A DNA stretch of 64,000 bases, taken from assembly GCA_958450325.1 (NCBI GenBank), contig OY288256.1, positions 11,115,057 through 11,179,056 on the forward strand, in the 5' to 3' direction. This document shows positions 11,197 to 24,608 of this stretch, piece by piece. Position numbers and translations under genes: made by a program. The stretch is from Agrostemma githago. Taxonomy: Eukaryota; Streptophyta; Magnoliopsida; Caryophyllales; Caryophyllaceae. The notes beneath the pieces are model-generated. The model searched no databases. It worked only from the letters and a program-made list of their open reading frames with translations, and had not been told where the DNA came from. Numbering within the stretch: the stretch's first letter is position 1; each line of letters opens with the position of its first letter.

Positions 11197-12150
11197 GCCC
11201 ATATATATAGTGACCCTTTATTTACAACAAAGAGCATTTCAGAAGTAAGAAAAGAGGTCTTTGATGGTGTATTAATTGATAGGCCAGGGTTAGAGGCTTA
11301 GAGAAGTCTAATAGACAACTACAACACATTGTAGATAGTTTGGATTCTCACCTTGATTTTTTAAGCTACAATGCTCTTTAACAATAATCACTCCAATGAT
11401 AAGTTAGAGGCCTATAACCTTTGTAAGTAATATGGGGTCCACAATAATAATGTTTTCATCCAATTAAAAAATTTACAAAATTTTTTAATATAACAAACGC
11501 TACATTGGCTTGGTAGGGCTACAATAATGCTTAGAAGTTACACTTCATTTTTCTTTTTTCAATGATAAGCTACAAGCTTGAAATTTTACAAATATTGAAA
11601 GCGGATCCTTAAAATATACCATTGGACTTGCTCTTAGGACTTGAAACAAAATTTCAATTTGAGAAAGAACTCTAGAGAGGCCAGGGATCAATCAACACTT
11701 AAATCGATCAATCTGTTAGAGTTTGTTCTACCTTGATTAGAAGCTTTGAAGATGCGGCACTATTAAACTCCTTGAGATCCTACCCGAATCAAATCCAAAC
11801 TATGGAAAAACATTATAAAGGAAGCGAATTAAAAAAAGTAAGAGGAATATTTATGTTGTCATATTTAAGGAGTGAATGAGAATAAAAAGGAAACAGAAAA
11901 CAAATAGAGGTTGGCAGTTGAGAAAATTAATGGAGGAATTGAATAGTATTATACAAATATAGGGAAGAATGCCTTCCCCGTTGCCCTTCTCAAGTCACTC
12001 CATGTACTACATTCTAAGTATTTTGTCCTAAACCTATAGTATCAAGCCACTTGGCCCTAGTAATATTTATGTGATATTAATAGTCCAGCATTCTCATATA
12101 ATGTTGCGTTTTTTTATTAAAAAAGGAAAAGATATAATGTTACTTAAAAT
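11197..12150. other. CER1 upstream intergenic region
   Basis: AT-rich DNA without open frames of note, lying between the CACTA end and the presumed CER1 promoter. No distinct repeat boundaries were identified. Confidence 0.5.
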
Positions 12151-12153
12151 GAG

Positions 12154-12163
12154 CTATATATAG
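12154..12163 (+). promoter_or_regulatory. Candidate TATA box of CER1
   Basis: CTATATATAG lies about 140 bp upstream of the CER1 start codon at 12303, a normal distance for a plant promoter with a short 5' leader. Placement is by motif only. Confidence 0.4.
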
Positions 12164-12302
12164 CATGACCTTTGTGCAAAAGGTTTTGGAGTATAGTGAG
12201 TATTATATACTCTATATCTAACTAAATTACTTTTAACATAAATTTGGTTTAACAACAAAAATAAACCCAAGAAATATTAATTAATTATAAGGTCAAGGAA
12301 GT

Positions 12303-15136
12303 ATGGCCTCTACTCCTGGGATTCTTACTCATTGGCCATGGGAACCTCTTGGCATTTTTAAGGTTATTTCTTCTTTTTTTTATATATATCTTCTTCGTCT
12401 CACTTATTTATTTATGTTTTATATTATTTTTAATTAAAGATAAACAAATTAGTACTCTCTCTATTTCATCATTTTCATACATTTACTTTTTGATATTATT
12501 CATAACTTCTAATATAAATAAATCATAGTTATATACAGAGTAAGATCTTGTTTAAATTGTCTAATCGAGTCCATCATGAATATCAAATTTTGTACTCCCT
12601 AATTTTTAGTAATATATACCAATATGTAACTAAAGATATAGACAAAAGAAAACGAGCATCATTTTATGTACATAGAGTATGTGTACGAAAATGAATGGGA
12701 TGGAGGGAGTTTTTTTTTCCCTCTTTCAACTTAGACAATAATAGTGTGTGTTTTTAAGGTTATTTCTTCTTATTTTTTATACGCTATTCATCTCAGTCAT
12801 TTGTAAAATATATTTTGATCAAGGCAAAAACAAATGAGTGAAATATGGAGTGTTTTTAACTCATTAAACTTAGATGATAATAATGTGAGTGTTTGTTAAC
12901 ATCTTAACCTTGCATGAGATCGAAGTACTCCATGCATATCTTACCATCAATATGTTTATTATTTCATACGGAGTACTTTTTTTGTTAAATTATACTCCGC
13001 AGTAATAAATTAATAATCCTTAACATGTTTCTATTACGGAGTAATTAATTATAAGTATGAATATAATTTAGTTTGATTATTGTTGGTCAAGTAGATTATG
13101 TAGCATTACTATATATCCTAGTTGATCGAGTGGATTATTCGATAATTTATTACTTCGTATAACATCTACTCGTAGTATAATACTGTATATAGAGTACTTG
13201 TAGAAGTTAGTGGTGGAGCGGATTAACCGTTACACTGGTAGTATTAATTTTATACTCTGTAATAACAAAGGTTAGTGTTCGTCTCACATGTAATAAATGT
13301 GTCACAAACTCTTCAAATGCAAACCCCAAACAAAATTAATTTCGCCTTGGCACAATCGTGTAAATGGGTGATTAAGTTTCAACTCATACCTGTTAAATTA
13401 ATGTCGTATTTTCTTGTGAAGAAAAATGTTTGGACAACATTAGAATAACTAGGGTTAACATACGAGTAATAAATTAATTACTTAGATCGGATTCATATTG
13501 AGAGAGCTAGGTTAAACAAACATGAACTAATTAAATCCCGGATCGACTCAATTATATAAATGATCAGTCATATGTTGTCGGCCTAAGCCATTACCCATTA
13601 CTTTTGTTTTGAGTTGGTGTCATGTTTTTGGATGGTACGGTGTTATTGTTAGTAGTAGCTCTAGCTAGAACAAGCGTGCACAAAGATGGTTTTATTCTAA
13701 TAAAAGCAAACTAACCATAAACCATACTTACATAATTACATTACTAATGGTATAGTAATAAACTAATAACATATAAAGTGTGACAGATGACTGAGGCCTG
13801 AGGGAGAGGAAAATAACTACGAGTACTCCCTATTTGATACTACTACGAATCTACAATGCATTATGTATTTATGTACACCCTTTATCCCTGTATTTTATTG
13901 TTCTTTTATATTATTTGTAAGGAATATTTTAATTAAATAATAATAAATGATCGATATAAAAAGAGTACATGTATAAAACGGAAAGACTTATAAACATGGT
14001 CGGCTTACACATCTTGGGGATTTTGAACAAAGGTCGTATACATGTTGTCCCTGTCGTTTCAATTATTTCTATAAGAGTTATTATCAACTCGAAATTTAGG
14101 ACGACCTTCAAATCATTAGGCTCTAATATCATACTCCGTATTAGCTAGGGAAAAGAATAGTTGCAACCAAACTATAAAATTTTAGTCACAAACTCACAAT
14201 CATATATATACTCCATAATTAGCTTAATATTCCTTTCGTTCCACCTAGGGTTGGCAATGGGTCGGGTTTGGGTTGGGTCCGGCAGGATCCTGACTCGGAC
14301 CTGTGCCTCATAGGTTGGACCGGAATCCGACCCGGATATGAAAAGATCTAGAATTTTAATACCCTTACCCAAATCCGATGGATCCGAATCTAATACTCAA
14401 CAATTTAATTGTATAATTTTTGCTATCTATATGAGTTAATTACGGCACTTCAAAAACCAAAGTAAAAAGAGCAAGTCCTAGCCTTAGCCTTAAGGCTATG
14501 TTTAAAGGGGTCTGAGGCTGAGTCTGAACAAAAGTCTGAGGCTCAGATTTTTTGAGTCTGAGACTCATACCTGGTTAAAGTGATTGAGACGGTCTGAGAC
14601 TCAGATAAGTCTGAAGTTGAGTCTTGGATTTCAAAGACTCATCCTCAGACTCGTTCATTCAGTTCTTTTTAGTTCCGTTCATTTTAGTTCAGTTCAGTCA
14701 AATAAGTTACTATTATTATTATTATTATTATTAATTATTATTAATTATTATTATTATTATTAATTATTATTATTATTATTATTAAATCTTAATATTAATG
14801 ACATTTTTATAATAATTAATATTAATTTAATAATAAACACTAATATTCTTTTTATTGTTATTGTTACTAATATTATTACTATTAAATATTAATATTGATT
14901 ATTAATATTAATATTAATATTAGTATTATTATAATATTATTAATAATTATTATTATTAATAATTATTATTATTCCTATTGCTATTGCTATTATTATTGTT
15001 ATAAATATATTATTATTATTATTATTACAAAATATTTCTATTAACAATATTTTTATTAAAATTAAATTAATATGATAATAATTAATATTTTTGATACAAT
15101 AATTAACATTATTATTTGTTGTTGTTGTTGTTGTTG

Positions 15137-15207
<71 letters not shown>

Positions 15208-18200
15208 TGTTGTTACAATAATAATTAATATTTTTTTGGAACAAGTAAGCTTGTTACAATAATAAACCGTTGTTGTTGTCGTCGTCGTCGTTAAATTTCA
15301 GGCTACTTTTGTTCAGTTTAGCTCAGCTCAATTCAGTTCAGTTGAACTCATTCCACTTTAACTCATTTCACTTCAATACAAAATGACATGGCCAAAATAA
15401 TCCTGTCTGACCCAGACCCGACAACTAGACATGACAAAACTTACTCGACCCGAATAATCCGACCCGAATAAGCCAACCCGAACCCGATCTGATATCCAAA
15501 CTAAAGATTCGAGGTTGACTTGTAACCTGAATTGACCCGAGGTAACCCAAAATTGACCGACTATTATTATAAAAAAGGAGTCGATATCTCTGAAAAAGAT
15601 GAAATAGCAAACCCGAAATTATCTGGTTCGACTCAAAGTCAACGCGAAACTCACCTGACCCAAACCCGACCCGGTTGACTTGTTTGCCAGGTCTACCGAC
15701 AACCCAACCCGAACTCAACTCATCCACCCGATTGTTACCTTTAATAATTAGTAATTACCACTTAGAAATAAAATTATTAGTATGTCACAAGATTTAATAA
15801 TTACCACTTAGAAATAAAATTATTAGTATGTCACAAGATTTATTTAACTATTAATTATTTAATTGTAATTATTCGAGTTATAAAATCAACGTAGACTAGG
15901 TAAATAAAAAAAAATAAGTTAGGTAGAAAGTTGGGGTGAAATGATGTAAATAAAAAAAATAAGGTAGTTAAAAAGTTGAGGTGAGATGAATTAAAAAATA
16001 ATCTAAAATAAGGTATGTGAGGTGAGAAAGTCTGAGATGAGTCTGTGGATAAAGTGTACTTTTGTCTGAGTCTGAGTCTGAAGAAGGAAAAGTGAGTGGA
16101 AAGCTGAGGTGGCTGAGTCTGAGAGAAAAAGATGAGTCTGTGGATAAACATAGTCTAATCCCAGTTGAATGCTCTAGCGTCCAGATTTACAAACACGAGC
16201 AGACTAGCTTTAAAGTGCAGTTATCTTCCAAAACTGTAGTAGAAACATTTTAATAACACAAATTATATTCCATAGTATAGAACAACAAATCTTAAAATTA
16301 GGAATTTGTGGTAAAATATTACGATTTTAGGTTATTTAATGAACACTTTGAGTTAAATAGTGACCACTAACGGACCTAAAATGATCACTTTTACCATAAA
16401 TTGCAAATTATTTCTATTATTGTCGCACTGGTACAACGGTTGTACACAATAATTAATCACTAAACTAAACTTCGTATTAGACCATTCCCAAGCAAGAGTC
16501 ACACTAATTGGGTCACCACCAATTTTTATTCTTAATCTCACTTTATTTTTCTTGACTCATTTTCATCCTCTCATCCAGAAAGTCAACACCTACATTATCA
16601 ACTTAAATCATTTTCTACTATTCAACTTTTCTAATCATCTCCTGCCTTCTGACCTTCTCTACCGTAACAAAACTTAAGTTCTTTTTTTTAAATATTGTAA
16701 AAACAAAAGATATTGTCAATTTTTCTTTATTATTTACTTTTATTTATTATTGTATTATGTTAAAAAATATTACGTATCATTTTTTTTATATACTTTTATT
16801 TTATTTCGATTCATTATAAAAAATTATAGCAATTTTATTGTCAACCTCTTCTTTTATTTGGCATTGTTGGGTACACTATCACTCCGTCAGTGTGGTGTCC
16901 TGTCCTGCACGCTCTGCTACTTCTCCTCTCACCTTTTCATATTGCTCAACCACATTGCTCCACGTAAGAGGTCACCACTTGGGTCAAGTTAAGCTACAGT
17001 TTGCAGAGATCATGAAATGATCTTATATAAAGGGTCGTACTAATTGTGGATCTAATTATTAATTAACTTGACCCCCCAATGACCTACTTCATGATGACCT
17101 TGCATGGGGATATCTTAAGCTTCTTGCCATCCTATGTCTTCCATAGTTCCATATCATGTCCTCAATTACGTTAGGCTTTTTTTAACGGGTCCAAAGGTTG
17201 GGTCCCGATCTAACTTGTAAAACCCGGACCCGGAATGTTTTTGAAGTATCCATACTCTACCTATAACCGTCGGGTCTAAAAAAATGAGACCCATTAGGGT
17301 AAGATCCGACGGATCTGAACAGGGTCCCGGATCCATTGTCATCCCTAGTTTCACTCATTTATCAAGATTACCTTTAATTAAAATGTTAGCAGATAATATA
17401 AAAGATAAAAAAAAAAAACTGAGACGAAAAGAGTATATATAATTTTTTTGATATTGTTCTTATTTAATTGTGTCGATCCTTTATTTATGTGAACTTTATT
17501 GACACATATCCATTTTCATAAATACTCCTTGTTTTCCCTTTTTAAATAGGTGAATTCACTTGAAGTGTCTTATCTTCAAACTAATTTGTGATTCACTTAA
17601 TTGGGATCAAACGAATCGTATAAATGATGCACAAAATCTTGGGATAGACGGTCTCTCAATAACTTATTGAGAGACCATTCTTCAGTACCACTCTATGTAC
17701 TATTCGTACCCTTGAATGTTTTGTACCTATTTTTATAACAAGCGTACCATCTTTATATTTGTATACTCTTTTAGATTAATCGTACCTACCTCTATTAGAT
17801 TTGGTATCATTGTTACTTCCATTTGTACTTGGTCTCTCAGTAAAATTAATGAAAAACCGTCTCTCAGGAGACCTTCTCTGAATGATGTCATTTGGACTTA
17901 TTATAAAATCAGAATGAAAATATTAAATATGTCTTCATCGAGTGATTAAAAGTTAATACTATGCACGATAAATTTCAAATTCGAATTTCTCTTCCTATTT
18001 ACTACTCCCTCTGTTTCTTTGATATCTTCCACATTTTCTTTTTCAACCATTTCTATGATTTCTTCCACTTTCTTTTTTTCTATCACACTTCTCTCTTAGG
18101 TGGCCCACTTACTCCCTCTCTACTTTTACTTATTTTATTATTTTTCTTAAGAAATGTGCCACTTTTAAGGTGGAAGAAATCATAGAAACGGAGGGAGTAG

Positions 18201-21200
18201 GTAGTATAATATCTCTAAATACTCTGCTCGTCAAAAAAAAAATAAACGCACTAAAAGCATGGATCTCAGTACGTCACTATACATTCATTTATTAAGAAGG
18301 CAACATTAATTAGGCCTTTTGAAACGAATGTCATTGATTTCAAGGACCATCCTTCCTTTGACGCTTAATTGCATGTTCCCACAGGCAGCCGGTAATAATT
18401 GTCCTACTTCAGTTTGATTGTTTGTATTACTTTTTGAATACTATTTATAGGTGAGTAAAATCGTCAATATAACTTCTAATATATAAGATAAAATATAATC
18501 ATGTTGGATCTTGTTTAAATTGTCTAATCGAATACGTCATAAATATCAATTTTTTATAATTTTTAGAACTACGTAACTAAAGATAAAAGACAAAAGAGAA
18601 CGTGAATTGACTGTGAAAAAATAAATGTAAACAATCAAATAGAATAGAGGGAATATTAGTTAGGGCGTCATTCATAGACGATCACTATACAATCATTTTA
18701 TCAAAAAAATAAAAAGTAGTATCCTACGGAAGGTCAATAACACAGATTAAAAAACTTTGTTATGTGCCATTTGTAGACGATAAAATATTTACCGAATTAC
18801 ACTTCTTCACATTTGATATTGTAACTATATATTCACCACAATATGATGATATAACTTGGTGCTTATATAGTTATATTCACCCACTATATGATGATACAAA
18901 GATTGGCGGAGCGAGGTTAACTTAAATACTATGAGTAATTTTCTATTCATCATCTCACTTTTTTTTTACCTTTTTTATTAAACACTTTCTTGTCTTTTTC
19001 GTCCCTAGCTCTTTTTATCACATTCTTTTTACATATTTACTACTCCGTATTCGGTAGTATACTACGAGTAGTATGTAGACGGGTAAGAATAGAGAGAGGT
19101 AAAATAGTGTTTAGAATGTGCAAAAGCAAACAAGGTGACAATTAATTAAGTGGAAGTACGAGTGAATAGAATAAGTTTAGCTGGTATTCACATGGTTGTC
19201 AAAAGTCCTAGAGAATTAAAGATCTTTGTTCAAATACTAGTAGTTTTCTCCTTTTCCTACGAAATGGTTTTAACTTTAAACAATTCCCTCCCTAATCCCT
19301 ATAGTAGGAATTGTGTCATTTTCTACATTGTACTCTCCCACACATCATGGAATAAGGATATCATTTTCAATTGCTTGATTAAAATAATGATCGTAAATAA
19401 TATAAAAGATAAATAAATGACTGAGACGAAAAGAATATTACTCACCGTACATCTTTTAATTTACTTTGTCCCGTTAACTAAGTGGATTATCCATTTGGAT
19501 CAAAGGGAGTATTAATTGAACCATCTTAACCGAAAATTTGAGGGGATGATTAATGTTAGAATATTTTAATTTGGGTAAATAAGTTTATTATGCATCAATT
19601 ATTCTAGAAAAATATACACTCCTATTAGGTTAACATATCTGATATCTTCTTAGTACTTGTACTTATGGTCATGCGTCTCGTCCGTAAGAAGTCAAGCGGT
19701 GTCTTTCTTCATGATACTACCACTTAGGGTTCGCTTGAGACTAGGATAATGATTCCGAGGATAATAAAGCAAAGATGAACCAGAAAATGGCGGAGAATAG
19801 AGATGATGCCAAGCAAAAATTGAGAAAATGAGGTAATCTAGCCTATTTGAGAGGAAAAAACATTATTCCCTTCTCCCCAAGTAACGCATTACTCCCCAAT
19901 GGATAATTGTTCCTCCCTCCTATCTCCTTTACACCATAAAATGCCACAACTAATCATCCTCCTCCTCAATTTCTAGTTCATTTTTACTTTATTATCCCGG
20001 AATCATTACCCTCATCCCAAGAAAGTCCTTAGTTTTCTTTATGACAGAATTATCCGTCATATTCTTATAACAAATAGTCAAGTACGAAGTAATAGTCATT
20101 TAACTATGTAAGGATAAAACATTGACATTTTCCATGAGATTTACTTTTTATCTTTTCTATTTAAATGAATATTATTTGACATTGTCACGATAAAACGAAA
20201 AATAATAGAATTTGTATGATAAAAGTACTAAATTCCTAAGTTTCTATTTTGATCGGAACATAAGCACGTGATGACGTGAAGTTCCAAAGATAGTAGGATT
20301 ATATACATACAAATGGCTACCTCTCAACTAAAGACTAGGTGGGGGTGAGTGGGTGACTGTCAATATTTGCCACCTACACATACTGTGTCGTACACATTCC
20401 ATAAAGTCGGAAAAATAGTTTGACCTACCCTTACACAACTCATTTACTCGCATCTGTCACCTCATCATCCATAACTCGACTAGTACTAATTTTTGTTCCA
20501 CTCCATTCATGTTAGCTACTCATAATTACGGTTTTTTTTGTTTGTTTGTATGCAATAAAGTTGCATTGACAGTTTGACAAAATTTAACTAGAAAATCGAT
20601 TATAACGAAATACTTCCTCCGTTCAAGTCCAAGCTTCCCTTTTGCTTTTTCACGTTTGTCAACGCGCATTTTTGCATCGTTAATATCTTTCGTAACATAT
20701 TAGTAAAAATTATGAAAATTGGATATTAATAATGTACTTTTAAAGACGAATCAAACAAGATCTCACATGAATATATTTTTTCTAATAGATTGTCGTGAAT
20801 ATCGAAAGTTATCGTTGTTTGTGAATAGTGTCAAAACAAGGAAGGGGAAGCTTGGACTTGAACGGAGGGAGTAATTATGATAATGTAGTAATGGTATCGA
20901 AATTGAGATACATCATCCACAAACACCGTCCTATTTGTTTTTTTCTAAATGGAACTTGGAAGAGTACACAGTGAAGGTGTTAGCTGATTACGAATATATT
21001 TTTGTAATTTTAATTTCTCCGATATGAATATATGATATGACACTCTAGGTTGCACGGACACTCCTCCAAACCATCGTGTCGTGTCGGACACCCGTGTCGG
21101 ACACCGACACTCGTCGGACACACGACAATACGTCTCGGGACACCTGAAAAACCGTGTCCGATTTTTTTTAATTTATTTAGAGACGTGTCGGACACGTTTC

Positions 21201-24200
21201 ATGTTATTTTGAGACGTGTCGGCCACGATTCATACTATCTGGAGACTCATTGGACACACTTAGCGTAGTTTATGAATTTGTGGACTTTAATAAAACAATA
21301 ATGTTATATGTTTATAGGGTTACTTTATAGTATAAACGTTCTACCTAAGACTAAATAATTAATTAATTATTATATTACAGTAGTATAACTATTTCATCTT
21401 TTTAAGTTTTGATTTTAAACTTGAGTTTATAAGATTTTAATTTTTGTTTTGTTACTTTACGATAATTGAGATAGTTTAAGTAACAAAACCTATATTTTGA
21501 TATAAAAATCTTCAAATTTTCTTTGTTTAAATATGTATATTGATTTTTTTTTTCTGCCGTGTCCGTGTCCTAAAAATTTTCGAACACCGTGTCCCGTGTC
21601 CGATACGTCTCCGTGTCGGTGTCTATGCAACCTAGATGACACCACACGAATGCATGTATGTAAATTTGAAGTGTTGGGGTGGTAATTTAGTGACTGACAT
21701 ATTAAGTGGGTGATTTTTTTGCATGATATGGCACAATTAAGTATGTACTAGTGGCACCAATGACGATACATAGCACGTACTTGTTGGTAACGAAGCCAAA
21801 GGAGGCGGACTTGGGATACTTTCTAATAAGCATACTGATGTTCACGAGGATGCTTCACAACCAAATATGGATCAGTCTGTCTCGTTACCGTACCGCCAAA
21901 GGCAACAATTTGATCGTGGATAAGAGTATCGAGTTTGAACAAGTTGATAGAGAAAGGAACTGGTATATATATATTCGATCGTCTTTTGAGTTTTGAGTCG
22001 ACTACTGTATGTATGTTGATAGTGTTTGGGGGGCATGCGATGCAGGGATGATCAAATAGTGTTCAATTGGCTACTATACTACCTAGCATTCTGGGGAATG
22101 GATAGTGCAAAGGGGCTGCCCATATGGAGAGCGGATGGTGTAGTGTTAATGTTCTTGCTGCACACGGGTCCAGTTGAATTTCTCTACTATTGGCTGCATC
22201 GTGCACTTCACCATCACTTCCTTTACTCTCGTTACCACTCTCATCACCACTCTTCCATTGTCACTGAACCTATTACTTGTAAGTCCCATCCTACCTTTAA
22301 CTTGTAGCTACCTGCCTAGCTTACTCACAATTATTACCTTTATTAATTGAATGGTTGTACCAGCTGGCTAGCTACCCAGTGACTATCAAATTTTTATAGG
22401 ACCACTACTTTCATTTGTTTCTCCCGGCTACCTTAAATGATATTATCTCAGATTTTAAAATGATTGTCTCATTTCCCTATTATACGTGAAGAGTATTATA
22501 TTTAAGCATGACAATCATTTAAAATCGAGGGAGTATGTATTTAGCACTAATCCCGTGTACAGTAGCACTAGTAGTAGAGTATTAATTTATAAGGAACATT
22601 TGTCTTGCCTAATTACGTTGCATTGGTTATACAATTAAATACCAGTACTAGAGTAACTAGTACTTGTACTCTCTCCGATCCATTCAATCATTTACATGAA
22701 AGATTTCAGCATTTTTAAGAAAAGTGATATAAAAGTAGGGGTATTATTGGTAAATCAAATGTTTTTTATGGGTCCACCAAACTTAAAGTAAGAAAAAAAT
22801 AGTGACATTTTGGGTAAATATAGAGTAAGGATATGAAGATTATAAGGTAAAGTGTTTTGCCAAAAAAAGAATGTAAAGAATTGATTGGATTGTCCATTTA
22901 TAGTAAGTGTAAATAATTGAATCGATGGGACGGAGTACCATTCATCCAGATCAAATGTAACGTTTGACTTTTCATAGTCTTCAAAACACTACTTTGACAT
23001 TGTTTTTTTTTCCACTTGTACTCACTCAAAGTCTTATTCATTTGTTATCTATGTCTTCTCGAACAAATTTTAAGGAATTACTGCATTATATATAACAAAA
23101 ACATACTCTTATAAAAAATGAAAATAGATAATTATTTAATAATATACTCAAAAGAGGAAAAAGATAACAATTCAATAAGACGGAGATGCGTATTATTTTT
23201 TTTGTCAAAATTATTACTTTGTATTTTATGAAATTTCTTTTCATGATAAATCTAAATATGTTAAAGTTATATTTAAATTTTATCAATTTGATTAATTATA
23301 ATCGATGTCAAAATTTTAGAAATTTGACTTCAAATAATAAATGTTACCTTTAATTTGGATGATTCGAATAACTACGGAGTAGTAACTATGGTGTACTGTA
23401 ATTTGAAAATGAAATGGGGTTAGTAATTACGATTGTTACTTACTACTCCGTATTATTGAGTAAGTTAACACTCAAATCGACGACAAGTCAAATAATATTA
23501 TTACTTGATTAACAAAAGACATGTTTATAAGTAACATAATTTTGTGTTTATCTACTAAGTTAAAAGTTTGTGACGTATATTTCTGCCGTTAAAAATACAT
23601 AGTCGTAATTGTATTGTATTGTTGGTTATATATGGTGATGCGACAGCTGTGATTCATCCATTCGCGGAACACATAGCGTACTTTGTTCTGTTTGCAATAC
23701 CCATGCTGAGTGTTCAACTGAGCGGGCTAAGCAGCATTACTGCGTTCGCATTGTATGTGACTTACATTGACTTAATGAACAACATGGGCCATTGCAACTT
23801 CGAGATCATTCCTAATTGGGCTTTCACCATCTTCCCTCCTCTCAAGTTTCTCCTCTACACTCCTTCGTACGTCTCCCTTTCCCTTACTCTACTTAATTTC
23901 GACATTCATAAAGATTTACGAGTAATAAATAATGACCGGAGCTAGTATTTAATTTGGTACAGATACCACTCGCTACATCACACCCAATTCAGAACAAACT
24001 ACGCATTGTTCATGCCGTTCTATGACTACATCTATGGAACGATGGACAAGTCCACCGATACTTTATACCGTAACTCTCTAAAGAAGCCAGAAGATGTTCC
24101 TCATGTAGTTCACCTCACCCATTTGACCACACCGCAGTCCATCTACCAAATCAGGCTGGGTTTCGCTTCCCTTGCATCGGAGCCCTTGACCTCCAAGTGG

Positions 24201-24572
24201 TACCTTTGCCTCATGTGGCCCCTCACTTTGTGGTCCATGATCATCACATGGATTTATGGTCGAACTTTCGTTCTTGAACGCAACACTTTTGACAAGATTA
24301 AGGCACAATCCTGGGCTTTGCCGCGCTATACTGTCCACGTAAGTTGTTCCATCTAGCTAGCTACCTACTATGATTTCAAGTACAATTAGACAGATGCTTG
24401 AGTATCCAATACCGTGACTAATTAAATTGCTGCTGTCTCCAAAACATGTTATATATAGTATCTCCTAGAATGGCAAAAAGAGACGATTAACAAGTTAATC
24501 GAAGACGCAATACTAGAGGCGGACGAGAAAGGAATCAAAGTAGTGAGCCTTGGACTTTTAAACCAGGTATTG

Positions 24573-24608
<36 letters not shown>

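Larger units (their letters stand above)
14494..16155. mobile_element. TIR element with TAA target duplication (PIF/Harbinger-like)
   Basis: The left end GGCTATGTTTA and the right end TAAACATAGTC are inverted repeats, flanked by TAA at 14491-14493 and 16156-16158. The terminal word GTCTGAGNCTGAGTCTG is repeated just inside both ends (14510-14590 and 16029-16140). A 3-bp TAA/TTA target duplication is typical of PIF/Harbinger. No transposase is present. The interior is mostly microsatellite, CAGTTCAGTT-type repeats and a GACCCGA-rich block (15410-15730). Confidence 0.6.
12363..21741 (+). other. CER1 intron 1, 9.4 kb, transposon-filled
   Basis: Bounded by donor AAG|GT at 12363 and acceptor AATTAAG| at 21741; both join in phase 0 between Lys and Tyr codons. 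All later introns of the gene are between about 80 and 1370 bp. The intron carries at least four Stowaway-like MITEs, a TAA-flanked TIR element with a large (TTA)n array, two copies of a GGGTC-rich repeat and a TIR element near its 3' end. Stretches between these are AT-rich with no coding signal. Confidence 0.85.

Noticed and set aside
19150..19416. 88-codon open frame in CER1 intron 1
   Set aside because: No domain, no codon bias and no splice signals to join it to CER1.
21751..21996. CER1 starting at an internal Met in exon 2
   Set aside because: The reading frame continues upstream to the acceptor at 21741, and exon 1 at 12303 supplies the conserved N-terminus in the right phase.
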